Below, piece by piece: positions 17,380 to 25,380 of a stretch of DNA of 64,000 bases. This DNA comes from Bacillota bacterium (GTDB taxonomy: Bacteria; Bacillota; Clostridia; Oscillospirales; Ruminococcaceae). The notes below the pieces were generated by a model, which did no database searches, was not told the DNA's origin, and was given only the letters and a program-made list of their open reading frames with translations. The position numbers were made by a program, and so were the translations under genes. Where the stretch lies: the NCBI GenBank assembly GCA_023396225.1, contig JAEWWT010000010.1, forward strand, positions 124,001 to 188,000, in the 5' to 3' direction. The first letter of the stretch is position 1; each line of letters starts with the position of its first letter.

Positions 17380-17408
17380 TTGACTAAACACTGTGTAATA
17401 TATATAAT
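17380..17408 (+). promoter_or_regulatory. Promoter of the T-box / trpP operon
   Basis: TTGACT, 17 bp, TATAAT. The transcript should begin near 17415, at the foot of the T-box leader. Confidence 0.85.
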
Positions 17409-17414
17409 GTTATT

Positions 17415-17680
17415 AAACCGTTGAAGCGGAGATTAAACAAGATATGCGCTTTACAGAGAACGAAACATTTTGCTGAGAGTTTCGGAGAAATGCAGTTTTG
17501 CAAATGGACCGCTGAGGGCTAGGTGAAAAAGGTTTATACCTTGAGTATCTGAGGACGCTTGCCTGCGTAAGTGGCAGAGAATGTGTTGGCATTTTCGTTT
17601 GAGTGGGTCTTTTGGCAAATAAAGACTGTTTGTGCAGTGCAATATGCTCTGTCCTCAAATGAGGGCGGAGCTTTTTTTGT
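17415..17680 (+). promoter_or_regulatory. T-box leader, tryptophan specifier (TGG)
   Basis: Stem I is closed by AGCGG (17425-17429) and CCGCT (17509-17513). The 3' side of the specifier loop reads TGG-A directly before CCGCT (TGG at 17505-17507), the usual codon-purine-stem layout. Stem III is visible around TGCC / GGCA. A terminator of 11 bp (17646-17656 with 17661-17671) is followed by T7. The T-box bulge is not the canonical GGGUGGNACCGCG; instead GAGTGGGTC (17601-17609) may present UGGG between TTTGAG and GTCTTT/AAAGAC pairings. Uncharged tRNA-Trp should prevent termination and turn on the tryptophan transporter. Confidence 0.85.
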
Positions 17681-17767
17681 TCCACTTAAATGATTTTTCC
17701 CGCAAAGCACGGGTTGATGGCTATTGCAATCCGATACGTAATTATTTATGTGAAAGGAAGAATTATT

Positions 17768-18316
17768 ATGAACACAACAGCTAAAAGAGAACTCAATGTA
17801 AAGGAAAAATCAGGTCTGCAGGTCAAGGATCTGCTTCTCGTTGGTATCCTGCTTGCAGCAGGTGCTGTGCTTAAATTTTTTGTAGGAAGCATTATTAACA
17901 TAGGAGGAATGAAGCCAAACTTCATTATTGCAATGTACTGCCTTGCTATCCTGCTTATCAAGCCTAAGCTTCAATATGCCGCTATAATCGGTATTCTTGC
18001 AGGTGCAATATGTCAGTTCTTCCCGGGAACGCCGTATCTTAACTTCGCATCTGAGATTCTCGGAGCAGTGGCAATGTGCCTTTTGATACGTCTTCCTATA
18101 AAGTTTGGCAAAGTAAACCTCACACCAATAGTTGCGGCATTTATCAGCACATTAATCAGCGGATTTACATATACGATTGAACTTCTTGTTTTTACACATG
18201 CTGCAAAAGAAACCTTGTTTGTCTATGCTCCGATTGTTCTTTGTACTGCTGCAATAAACTGTATTATTGTACAGCTTGCTTATATTCCGTTGAACAGCGT
18301 CATAAACAAGGAATAA
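17768..18316 (+). CDS. trpP: Tryptophan ECF transporter, substrate-binding S component
   Basis: 182 residues from ATG 17768 (SD AAAGGAAG); an upstream frame to 17690 is untranslated leader. It is a small polytopic protein with the TrpP-like motifs IGGMKPNF and FPGTPYLNF. It binds the substrate in the membrane and works with the two ATPases and EcfT encoded directly downstream. Tryptophan specificity rests on TrpP resemblance and, independently, on the TGG specifier of the T-box leader. First gene of a four-gene operon. Confidence 0.85.
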   Translation: MNTTAKRELNVKEKSGLQVKDLLLVGILLAAGAVLKFFVGSIINIGGMKPNFIIAMYCLAILLIKPKLQYAAIIGILAGAICQFFPGTPYLNFASEILGAVAMCLLIRLPIKFGKVNLTPIVAAFISTLISGFTYTIELLVFTHAAKETLFVYAPIVLCTAAINCIIVQLAYIPLNSVINKE

Positions 18317-18335
18317 GAAAGGACTGAGCATATCA

Positions 18336-19175
18336 ATGATAAAACTGAATGAGGTTTCTTATACTTATAACGGACAGAAAAAACCTGCACTTGACAAAAT
18401 CAGCCTTAACATTGAAAAGGGAGAATTTATTGGGATTATCGGTGGATGCGGAGCTGGGAAATCCACTCTTACCTATACAATGAACGGAATTATTCCTCAT
18501 CATTTCAAGGGTGATTTTTATGGAGAAGCAATTATTAATGGAAATGATACATTTGAAACTGATTTCAGTGATTTATCAAGGGTAATCGGAAGCGTTCTTC
18601 AGGATATTGACAGTCAGATTGTCACAAGCGTTGTTGAGGATGAAATTCTTTTTGGTCTTGAAAATTTCGACGTGCCAAAAGACGAAATTGAAGAAAGGCT
18701 TGAAAATGCTCTTGAAATGGTTGGTATATCTGATCTTCGCGAGAGAAAAATAAGCACTCTGAGCGGAGGGCAGAAACAAAAGACCGCAATTGCTTCAATA
18801 ATTGCCCTCCGCCCTAATATTCTTATACTTGATGAACCAACAGGAGAACTTGATCCTGCAAGCAGTGTTCAAGTCTTTGAAATCCTGAAAAAGCTTAATA
18901 CTGACTATGGAATGACTATTGTAGTTGTTGAGCAGAAAATTGCACTTCTCTGTGAATATGCAAAAAAGCTTGCTGTCATGAATAAAGGTAAAATAGTATG
19001 CTTTGATAAGGTGCATAAAGTTCTCGGAAATACCGATATACTGAAACAGACAGGAATTAACTGCCCAAGAATAGTAACCCTTTCAGGCATACTTGCAGAA
19101 AGAGGCATAACAAATGGTGAAACAGCTGTTAGCCCAAAAGACGGTGAAAAGTTTGTAAGGAGGGTGCTGGCATGA
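18336..19175 (+). CDS. ecfA: ECF transporter ATPase (first)
   Basis: 279 residues. Walker A GGCGAGKSTL, Q-loop region VLQDIDSQI, signature LSGGQKQKTAIA and Walker B LILDEPTGELDP are all present, so the subunit should hydrolyse ATP. It pairs with the second ATPase to drive tryptophan uptake. Its last codons overlap the next start (ATGA at 19172-19175), indicating translational coupling. Confidence 0.92.
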   Translation: MIKLNEVSYTYNGQKKPALDKISLNIEKGEFIGIIGGCGAGKSTLTYTMNGIIPHHFKGDFYGEAIINGNDTFETDFSDLSRVIGSVLQDIDSQIVTSVVEDEILFGLENFDVPKDEIEERLENALEMVGISDLRERKISTLSGGQKQKTAIASIIALRPNILILDEPTGELDPASSVQVFEILKKLNTDYGMTIVVVEQKIALLCEYAKKLAVMNKGKIVCFDKVHKVLGNTDILKQTGINCPRIVTLSGILAERGITNGETAVSPKDGEKFVRRVLA

Positions 19176-19975
19176 TCGACCTAAAAAATGTTTGCTTTGG
19201 CTATGACAATTTTAACACAATAAAAGATGTGTCATTCCATATAAATAAAGGCGAATTTGTTGCTATTGCTGGCTCAAACGGCGCTGGAAAAACTACTCTT
19301 TCAAAGCTGATTGCAGGTTTGTTAAAGCCTGTCAACGGTGATGTTGTAATTGACGGACTTAACACAAAAACAGCAAAGCATACTCTTATTGCAAAAAAAT
19401 TAGGATTCCTTTTTCAGAACCCTGACAGACAGATATGTAAAAATACAGTTTATGATGAACTGATTTTCGGACTTGAATGTGTGTCTGATTACAAGGAATA
19501 TAACAAAAAACGTGCTGAAGAAGTCATTGAAGAATTCGGATTTGACAGAAACGCAAATCCGTTCAATCTTAGCAGAGGTGAACGTCAGCGTATCGCTCTT
19601 GCATCACTTATTGCCGTTAATCCTGATATTCTTATTCTTGATGAACCGACAACGGGACTTGATTATAACGAATGTATGCAAATAATGTCAGCAGTTAAAA
19701 AGCTTAACGAAAATGGCATTACCGTTGTTATGGTTTGCCACGATATGGAGCTTGTTTATGACTTTGCAAAGCGTATTATTGTTGTGGCTGACGGAGAAAA
19801 AGTTGCAGATGGTGATACTGTTGAGATATTTAGAAATAAAGAAATACTAAAAAAAGCGTCACTGTTACCACCTCAGATTATTTCACTTTCTCTTCTGCTT
19901 GGCAATGAATTTGACACCATAAATAACGTTACTGAAATGGCTGATTTTATTACTGAAAGGGTGAAGAACAAATGA
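19172..19975 (+). CDS. ecfA: ECF transporter ATPase (second)
   Basis: 267 residues. Walker A GSNGAGKTTL, Q-loop region FLFQNPDRQI, signature LSRGERQRIALA (RG in place of GG) and Walker B LILDEPTTGLD. It overlaps both neighbours by an ATGA. Together with the preceding subunit it should form the heterodimeric motor on the inner face of the membrane. Confidence 0.92.
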   Translation: MIDLKNVCFGYDNFNTIKDVSFHINKGEFVAIAGSNGAGKTTLSKLIAGLLKPVNGDVVIDGLNTKTAKHTLIAKKLGFLFQNPDRQICKNTVYDELIFGLECVSDYKEYNKKRAEEVIEEFGFDRNANPFNLSRGERQRIALASLIAVNPDILILDEPTTGLDYNECMQIMSAVKKLNENGITVVMVCHDMELVYDFAKRIIVVADGEKVADGDTVEIFRNKEILKKASLLPPQIISLSLLLGNEFDTINNVTEMADFITERVKNK

Positions 19976-20733
19976 AAGGCTTTTTGGACTACAGCGCAGG
20001 AAACAGCTTTATACACAGACTTGATCCGCTCACAAAGCTTTTGCTTTCAGTAGGATTATGTGCCGGTTGCTTTATAAGTTCAAGCTTTACAGTTCTTCTT
20101 GGAATACTGTTTATTGATATAATAATTGGGTTTGCTGGAGGAATAGCAGGACGTACATTTAAAATGTTGTTCGGACTTATCAAAATTTCTGTTATCCTTT
20201 TTATTGTACAGCTCATTTTTATTCGTTCAGGAAATGTTTTACTAAGCCTGCCGCTTGGAATGACAATTACTGATAATGCTCTTATTCAGGGCGGCTTGCT
20301 TGTTTTAAGGCTTATTTCTGCAACTCTTCCGCTGGCTTTGCTTTTGTCACTCACAAAAATTTCTGACCTATCAAATGTGCTTTGCAAAAAGCTGTTTATA
20401 CCATATAAATATGCTTTTACACTTACTACCGCAATAAAATTCATCCCTGTTTTTGCAGAGGAAATGTCTGCAATAATCGAATCACAGACAGCAAGAGGTG
20501 TTGACTTTTCAACCAAAAATCCTTTTAAAAAAATCGGACTTATTCTGCCGCTTTGTATACCTTTGCTTGTTTCTTCCGTTAAAAAGATTGACAGCAGTTC
20601 CGTTGCGGCACAAATGCGAGGATTTCATCTACGCACAGGAAAAAGCAGTGTAAAGAACTATCAGCTTAAATTCATGGATTATGCAGCCATGACATTTACT
20701 ATATTCATTATTGTCTCAGCGGTTATTATATAA
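19972..20733 (+). CDS. ecfT: ECF transporter transmembrane coupling protein EcfT
   Basis: 253 residues with several TM helices and two coupling-helix motifs: SQTARGVDF (canonical Ala-Arg-Gly) and AAQMRGF. EcfT transmits ATPase movement to the S component. Overlap with ecfA (ATGA) and its position last in the operon complete the transporter. Since the operon has its own S component, it looks like a dedicated (group I) ECF system. Confidence 0.9.
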   Translation: MKGFLDYSAGNSFIHRLDPLTKLLLSVGLCAGCFISSSFTVLLGILFIDIIIGFAGGIAGRTFKMLFGLIKISVILFIVQLIFIRSGNVLLSLPLGMTITDNALIQGGLLVLRLISATLPLALLLSLTKISDLSNVLCKKLFIPYKYAFTLTTAIKFIPVFAEEMSAIIESQTARGVDFSTKNPFKKIGLILPLCIPLLVSSVKKIDSSSVAAQMRGFHLRTGKSSVKNYQLKFMDYAAMTFTIFIIVSAVII

Positions 20734-20844
20734 AGAACAGGGGGCAATTCCTTTTTCAAAAGAAAGAGTTTAGGTTTAAAAGGAAAAGTTCAATGATGTA
20801 AAGATTATTTTTTGAATATATTATATTTCATCGGGTGTCGCTGC

Positions 20845-21375
20845 TTATTTAAACATTCTACCCATCAAAATGTATATCTTAATTTTTATATTGATTAAGA
20901 TATTTCTTCTTATTCCTGTGGACAGCACAAAATTTATTATTACCCAGTTTTTATATTTTGAAAAGCTACATTTCTTCATATGTGGTTTTTTTAACATCAA
21001 AGCTAATTCGCTGTCAGAATAACATATAATAGGTTGCTTGTCTGCTTTTGGCAATGAAATTTTAAAGGTTGGAATATATTCTTTTCTCATAAAAAGCTCC
21101 CATTAGAGTTTTTAAATCCCTAACATAAGTAAATAAAGCCAAATCATTAATATAATTTTTCTCACTAAGTGTCATAACAAGATTACTGACTGTAGTAATT
21201 GATATATCAGACATATTCGTTTAAACAGGTATATAGTGACACAATATCTTTATACATTCCTCATAATGTTTAATTGTTTCTGCCCGTAAATTGCGTGATT
21301 TACAGTCGCAAATGTATTCCACACAAGCTTTAATAAACGTTAAATCAGGTTTTTTTGCATAGATAATCTTCTCAT
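20845..21375 (-). pseudogene. Decayed tyrosine recombinase (integrase)
   Basis: Pieces of one integrase lie in order on the minus strand in shifting frames. From ATG 21375 (SD GAAAGG) an N-terminal core-binding part reads FIKACVEYICDCKSRNLRA after a needed +1 in an A7 run. An in-frame TAA follows, then TYVRDLKTLMGAF, then after a 1-nt shift in a T5 run MRKEYIPTFKISLPKADK and STGIRRNILINIKI, which contains the first catalytic Arg region. The rest, including the catalytic Tyr, is missing. It is a remnant of a mobile element with no obvious att repeats nearby. Confidence 0.72.
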
Positions 21376-21396
21376 ATTACTACCTTTCTGGAGCAT

Positions 21397-21450
21397 AAAA
21401 AGATGCTTACGTCATAATAAATTTCTTTAAAATGACGTGAGCATCTTTTT
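21397..21450. terminator. Long-stem terminator downstream of the GGGtGRT gene
   Basis: 19-bp inverted repeat (21397-21415 with 21432-21450, one G-U pair) with AAAAA and TTTTT at its ends, so it can work in either direction. It terminates the minus-strand GGGtGRT transcript before the integrase remnant. Confidence 0.85.
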
Positions 21451-21508
21451 GTTACAATTATTAGTAAAATATAAGATGTTAGATTATTACAAAAGCTTGC
21501 AAAACTTA

Positions 21509-22507
21509 TTACTTATTAGCCTCTTCAACCGCAACTGCACAAGCAACTGTCATACCAACCATTGGATTATTTCCTGCACCGATAAGCCCCATCATTTCAA
21601 CGTGAGCTGGAACTGATGATGAGCCTGCAAACTGAGCGTCACCATGCATTCTTCCCATTGTATCAGTCATTCCGTAAGAAGCAGGACCAGCAGCCATATT
21701 GTCAGGGTGAAGTGTACGACCTGTTCCTCCTCCGGAAGCAACAGAAAAATATTTCTTGCCGTTTTCAACAGCCCATTTCTTGTATGTTCCTGCAACAGGA
21801 TGCTGAAAACGTGTTGGGTTTGTTGAGTTTCCTGTGATAGACACGTCAACTTTCTCGTGCTTCATGATAGCAACACCTTCAAGAACATCGTTTGTGCCAT
21901 AGCATTTTACCTTTGCTCTTTCGCCGTTTGAATAAGCCTTTTCCATAACAATTTTCAAATTGCCTGTTGCAAAGTCGTAATCCGTCTGTACATATGTAAA
22001 TCCGTTTACTCTTGAAATAATCATTGCAGCATCTTTACCAAGACCGTTAAGAATAACTCTTAATGGTTTTCTTCTTGCCTTATTAGCTGTTTTTGCAATA
22101 CCGATAGCACCTTCAGCAGCAGCAAATGATTCATGTCCAGCGAGGAAGCAGAAACAATCTGTTTCTTCGCGTAGAAGCATTGCACCGAGGTTACCGTGAC
22201 CAAGACCTACTGTACGCTGTTCTGCAACTGAACCGGGAATACAGAAAGCCTGAAGACCGATACCAATTGCTTCGGCAGCCTCAGCAGCCTTTGTGATACC
22301 CTTTTTAAGTGCAATAGCAGTTCCTAAAGTATAAGCCCATACAGCATTTTCAAATGCGATAGGCTGAATGCCCTTGACAATTTTATCACAGTCTATGCCC
22401 TTTGACAAACAAAACTCGGAAGCTTCGTCAAGTGTTTTAAAGCCGTACTCAGCAAGGCAAGCCTCGATTTTAGGCATTCTTCTTTCCTGACCTTCAAATT
22501 TAGCCAT
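21509..22507 (-). CDS. GGGtGRT family protein, function unknown
   Basis: 332 residues matching the family named for its SGGGTGRT motif, present near residue 265. It is Gly/Ala-rich and soluble, with conserved-looking segments GLGHGNLGAM, FLAGHESFAAAEGAIG, ITGNSTNPTRF and a C-terminal GLIGAGNNPMVG. No signal peptide or TM is seen. It lies 19 bp downstream of the iron-sulfur scaffold-like gene, so the two are almost certainly co-transcribed. The reaction is unknown. Confidence 0.85.
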   Translation of the reverse strand: MAKFEGQERRMPKIEACLAEYGFKTLDEASEFCLSKGIDCDKIVKGIQPIAFENAVWAYTLGTAIALKKGITKAAEAAEAIGIGLQAFCIPGSVAEQRTVGLGHGNLGAMLLREETDCFCFLAGHESFAAAEGAIGIAKTANKARRKPLRVILNGLGKDAAMIISRVNGFTYVQTDYDFATGNLKIVMEKAYSNGERAKVKCYGTNDVLEGVAIMKHEKVDVSITGNSTNPTRFQHPVAGTYKKWAVENGKKYFSVASGGGTGRTLHPDNMAAGPASYGMTDTMGRMHGDAQFAGSSSVPAHVEMMGLIGAGNNPMVGMTVACAVAVEEANK

Positions 22508-22526
22508 TATTATTTACCTGCCTTTC

Positions 22527-23228
22527 TTATTCTTCTCTAGGATCTATGTACTTAACAGCGCCGTCTTCTTTTGCAAAACGACCATAAGTACCAATATTTT
22601 TTTCATATGCTGTCTTAGGATCAGCGCCGTGACGAATATCTTCAAGCATTTTGCCAACCTTTACGAACTGATATCCGCAAGCCTGATTGTCCTCGTCAAC
22701 AGCAACCTTAATAATATATCCTTCAGCAAGCTCAAGGTAACGAACTCCCTTTAAGTTAGTTGAAAAAACAGTTCCTACCTGTGAACGGAGACCCTTGCCA
22801 AGGTCTTCAAGTCCTGCGCCGATTGGAAGTCCGCCTTCAGAGAAAGCAGTCTGTGATCTTCCGTAAACAATCTGGAGGAAGAGTTCTCTCATTGCAACGT
22901 TGATAGCGTCACAAACAAGGTCAGTATTGAGAGCTTCAAGAATTGTCTTGCCTGGGAGAATTTCACCAGCCATAGCAGCTGAGTGAGTCATACCTGAACA
23001 ACCAAGTGTTTCAACAAGAGCTTCTTCAATAATACCATTCTTAACGTTAAGGGTAAGTTTGCAGCATCCCTGCTGAGGAGCACACCAGCCGATGCCATGA
23101 GTAAGACCGGAAATGTCCTTTACTTCATAAGCCTTAACCCAAGCGCCTTCTTCAGGGATTGGAGCAGGGCCGTGTTTAGGACCTTTTGCGAGAGGACACA
23201 TTCTCTCGACTTCATGAGAATAAATCAT
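22527..23228 (-). CDS. Iron-sulfur cluster assembly scaffold-like (NifU N-terminal type) protein
   Basis: 233 residues. Cys-containing segments GWCAPQQGCCKL and ETLGCSGMTHS resemble the cluster-binding region of NifU/IscU N-terminal domains, but the protein is larger than a plain IscU. The SD GAAAGGAG supports the start. The next gene encodes the GGGtGRT protein. The pair may assemble or use an Fe-S cluster together, but the role is not established. Confidence 0.8.
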   Translation of the reverse strand: MIYSHEVERMCPLAKGPKHGPAPIPEEGAWVKAYEVKDISGLTHGIGWCAPQQGCCKLTLNVKNGIIEEALVETLGCSGMTHSAAMAGEILPGKTILEALNTDLVCDAINVAMRELFLQIVYGRSQTAFSEGGLPIGAGLEDLGKGLRSQVGTVFSTNLKGVRYLELAEGYIIKVAVDEDNQACGYQFVKVGKMLEDIRHGADPKTAYEKNIGTYGRFAKEDGAVKYIDPREE

Positions 23229-23297
23229 TAGTACTAACTCCTTTCAGAATCTATGTTGAATCCAGGAAAAATAGTTTTCCTTTTCACATACAACGAC

Positions 23298-23326
23298 ATT
23301 ATACTACATTTTGCACATAAAATCAA
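23298..23326 (-). promoter_or_regulatory. Promoter of the scaffold / GGGtGRT operon
   Basis: Minus-strand TTGATT, 17 bp, TATAAT, about 70 bp upstream of the first start codon. Confidence 0.65.
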
Positions 23327-23634
23327 GTTAAATTTTTATCAATTCAAATATTTTATCTGGCTTATTCAGCAGTAAAAATATACTAAATTGAGTAAGTTTC
23401 TATTTCAAAAATAGTATAACTTTTATAGTATATTTAAAAGGATTTTCGTGACATAATATAAAGGTGTTTATACTCATACTCAATGATAAAACTTAGAGCA
23501 AGATAACAATGTACTAAGAACTTTGACACCTGTTTTCACTAATTCTTTTTTATTTTATAAAATTCTTAAACATTAATATGAATTCTGCAAGAAAATCTTA
23601 TGAAAAATATTATTATAATTTATGAAAAAATCTA
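23327..23634. other. AT-rich intergenic stretch, no gene recognised
   Basis: About 300 bp between two outward promoters. It contains short inverted pieces (AGGTGT near 23462 with ACACCT near 23526) that could belong to a small RNA. No convincing ORF, SD or terminator is seen. Confidence 0.3.
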
Positions 23635-23663
23635 TTGTGTTTGTGAAGAAAATGTAGTATAAT
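23635..23663 (+). promoter_or_regulatory. Promoter of the DHH phosphoesterase gene
   Basis: TTGTGT, 17 bp, TATAAT, 34 bp upstream of the ATG. Confidence 0.65.
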
Positions 23664-23697
23664 ATTGCTATAATTATGTTCGAGGAGCTGTTTTAAC

Positions 23698-24627
23698 ATG
23701 AGACTTGTTACACGTTCTGATTTTGACGGGCTTGCATGCGGAGCTTTACTTAAAGATGTAGGTGTTATTGATAATTGGAAATTTGCACATCCTAAAGACC
23801 TTCAGGATGGTCTTGTTGAAATAAATAAAGATGACTGCCTTGCTAATGTTCCTTTTGTAGAGGGCTGCGGACTATGGTTTGACCATCATTCCAGCGAGTT
23901 TGAAAGAAATCAGCTTGAAGGAAAGTATAACGGAGAAAGCAGAATTGCTCCTTCTTGTGCAAGAATTATTTACGATTACTACGGCGGAAATGAACGCTTT
24001 TCACATTATAATGATATGATGATTGCCGTTGATAAGGTTGATTCAGGAAATCTCACAAAGGATGAAATTCTTAATCCTAAGGATTGGATTCTTGTTGGCT
24101 TTCTAATGGATCCTAGAACAGGTCTCGGCAGATGGAGAAACTTTACTATCTCAAATTATCAGCTCATGGAAAAGCTTATTGACTGCTGCCGTACTATGAA
24201 TACTGATGAAATTCTCAATCTTTCTGATGTCAAGGAAAGAATTGAAGTATATTATGAGCAGACAGAGAAGTTTAAGGAAATGGTCAAGGCTCATACAAGA
24301 ATAGAAAAGGATGTTATCATTTCTGATTTAAGAGGTGTAGATCCGATCTATTCAGGAAACAGATTCCTTATCTACAGCCTTTATCCTGACCAGAATATTT
24401 CTGCATGGATTGTAAACGGTAAGGGCGGAATGGGATGCAGTGCCGCTGTGGGTTATTCTATCCTTAACAGAACATCCGAGGTTGACGTAGGAAAGCTTAT
24501 GCTTAAATACGGCGGCGGCGGACATAAAGCAGTAGGAACTTGTCAGTTCAATGATGAAAACATGGATACAGATCTTCCTAAAATGCTTGATGAACTTGTT
24601 AATTATTCAGAATATTATAAAGCATAA
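23698..24627 (+). CDS. DHH-family phosphoesterase
   Basis: 309 residues. The N-terminal DHH domain has SDFDGLACG (first metal motif) and WFDHHSSE (the DHH motif). The C-terminal DHHA1-type domain has GGGGHKAVG, which binds substrate. Family members cut short RNAs, cyclic dinucleotide breakdown products or polyphosphate; the substrate is not decided here. With active c-di-GMP signalling in this genome, cleavage of pGpG or oligoribonucleotides is a reasonable guess (inference). A terminator follows directly. Confidence 0.85.
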   Translation: MRLVTRSDFDGLACGALLKDVGVIDNWKFAHPKDLQDGLVEINKDDCLANVPFVEGCGLWFDHHSSEFERNQLEGKYNGESRIAPSCARIIYDYYGGNERFSHYNDMMIAVDKVDSGNLTKDEILNPKDWILVGFLMDPRTGLGRWRNFTISNYQLMEKLIDCCRTMNTDEILNLSDVKERIEVYYEQTEKFKEMVKAHTRIEKDVIISDLRGVDPIYSGNRFLIYSLYPDQNISAWIVNGKGGMGCSAAVGYSILNRTSEVDVGKLMLKYGGGGHKAVGTCQFNDENMDTDLPKMLDELVNYSEYYKA

Positions 24628-24634
24628 ATACATA

Positions 24635-24667
24635 AACGGGCAGACAGAAATTGTTTGTCCGTTTTTT
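24635..24667 (+). terminator. Terminator after the DHH gene
   Basis: 12-bp stem (AACGGGCAGACA with TGTTTGTCCGTT, two G-U pairs) followed by T's, just upstream of the nth ribosome binding site. Confidence 0.75.
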
Positions 24668-24692
24668 AATATTGAGGAGGGAGAGTCTGCTT

Positions 24693-25340
24693 ATGAGAAA
24701 AAAAGAGCTTGCAGAGCTTTGTGTTACGGGGCTTGAAAAAATATACCGTGATGCAAAGTGTTCACTTGCTTACAGTCAACCGTATGAGTTAATGATAGCA
24801 GGCAGGCTTTCTGCGCAGTGCACAGATGCAAGGGTTAATCTTGTAACGCCTGTTCTGTTTGAAAAATACAGCACGCTGAAAGCCTTTGCAGATGCTGAAA
24901 TAGATGAAGTTGCAGAGATTGTGAAACCTTGTGGATTGTATAAAACAAAAGCTAAAAGCATAGTTGAGATGGCACATAAGCTTTACTATGAGATGGATGG
25001 GATAATCCCCAGAACTATTGACGAGTTAATAACTCTCCCCGGGATAGGAAGAAAAACTGCAAATCTTATTATGGGAGACATTCACAAAATGCCCGCAATT
25101 GTTACAGATACACATTGCATAAGAATCTGCGGTAGACTTGGACTGACATCGAATAAAGAACCTCACAAGGTTGAGAATGACTTGCTTAAAATAATACCTC
25201 CCGAAAAATCATCTGATTTCTGCCACAGAATTGTTTTGTTTGGCAGGCAGTATTGTACCGCAAGAGGTCCTAAATGTGATACATGTCCATTGGCTGAACA
25301 TATCAGGCAAGGCAACAAGAAATTTGCTTGTAAGAAATAA
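24693..25340 (+). CDS. nth: Endonuclease III (DNA glycosylase/AP lyase)
   Basis: 215 residues from ATG 24693 (SD GGAGGGAG). The helix-hairpin-helix LPGIGRKTAN carries the catalytic Lys, and VTDTHCIRICGR carries the catalytic Asp. It removes oxidised pyrimidines in base excision repair. The C-terminal cluster region has C-x6-C-x2-C (CTARGPKCDTC), but the fourth Cys is 14 residues further on instead of the usual 5, so the [4Fe-4S] loop is altered or the cluster is absent. Confidence 0.93.
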   Translation: MRKKELAELCVTGLEKIYRDAKCSLAYSQPYELMIAGRLSAQCTDARVNLVTPVLFEKYSTLKAFADAEIDEVAEIVKPCGLYKTKAKSIVEMAHKLYYEMDGIIPRTIDELITLPGIGRKTANLIMGDIHKMPAIVTDTHCIRICGRLGLTSNKEPHKVENDLLKIIPPEKSSDFCHRIVLFGRQYCTARGPKCDTCPLAEHIRQGNKKFACKK

Positions 25341-25341
25341 T

Positions 25342-25376
25342 AAAACCTGCGGGACAATTTTTATCCCGCAGGTTTT
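25342..25376. terminator. Bidirectional terminator between nth and malQ
   Basis: 13-bp perfect stem (AAAACCTGCGGGA with its complement) flanked by A's and T's, suited to both convergent genes. Confidence 0.9.
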
Positions 25377-25380
25377 TGTA

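Noticed and set aside
17472..17482. GCTGAGAG resembling the TPP riboswitch core CTGAGA
   Set aside because: The second conserved TPP block is absent, and stem I, specifier and terminator of a T-box explain the region.
17413..17685. Minus-strand open frames across the T-box leader
   Set aside because: The region is fully explained by the structured leader and its terminator; no SD or family match.
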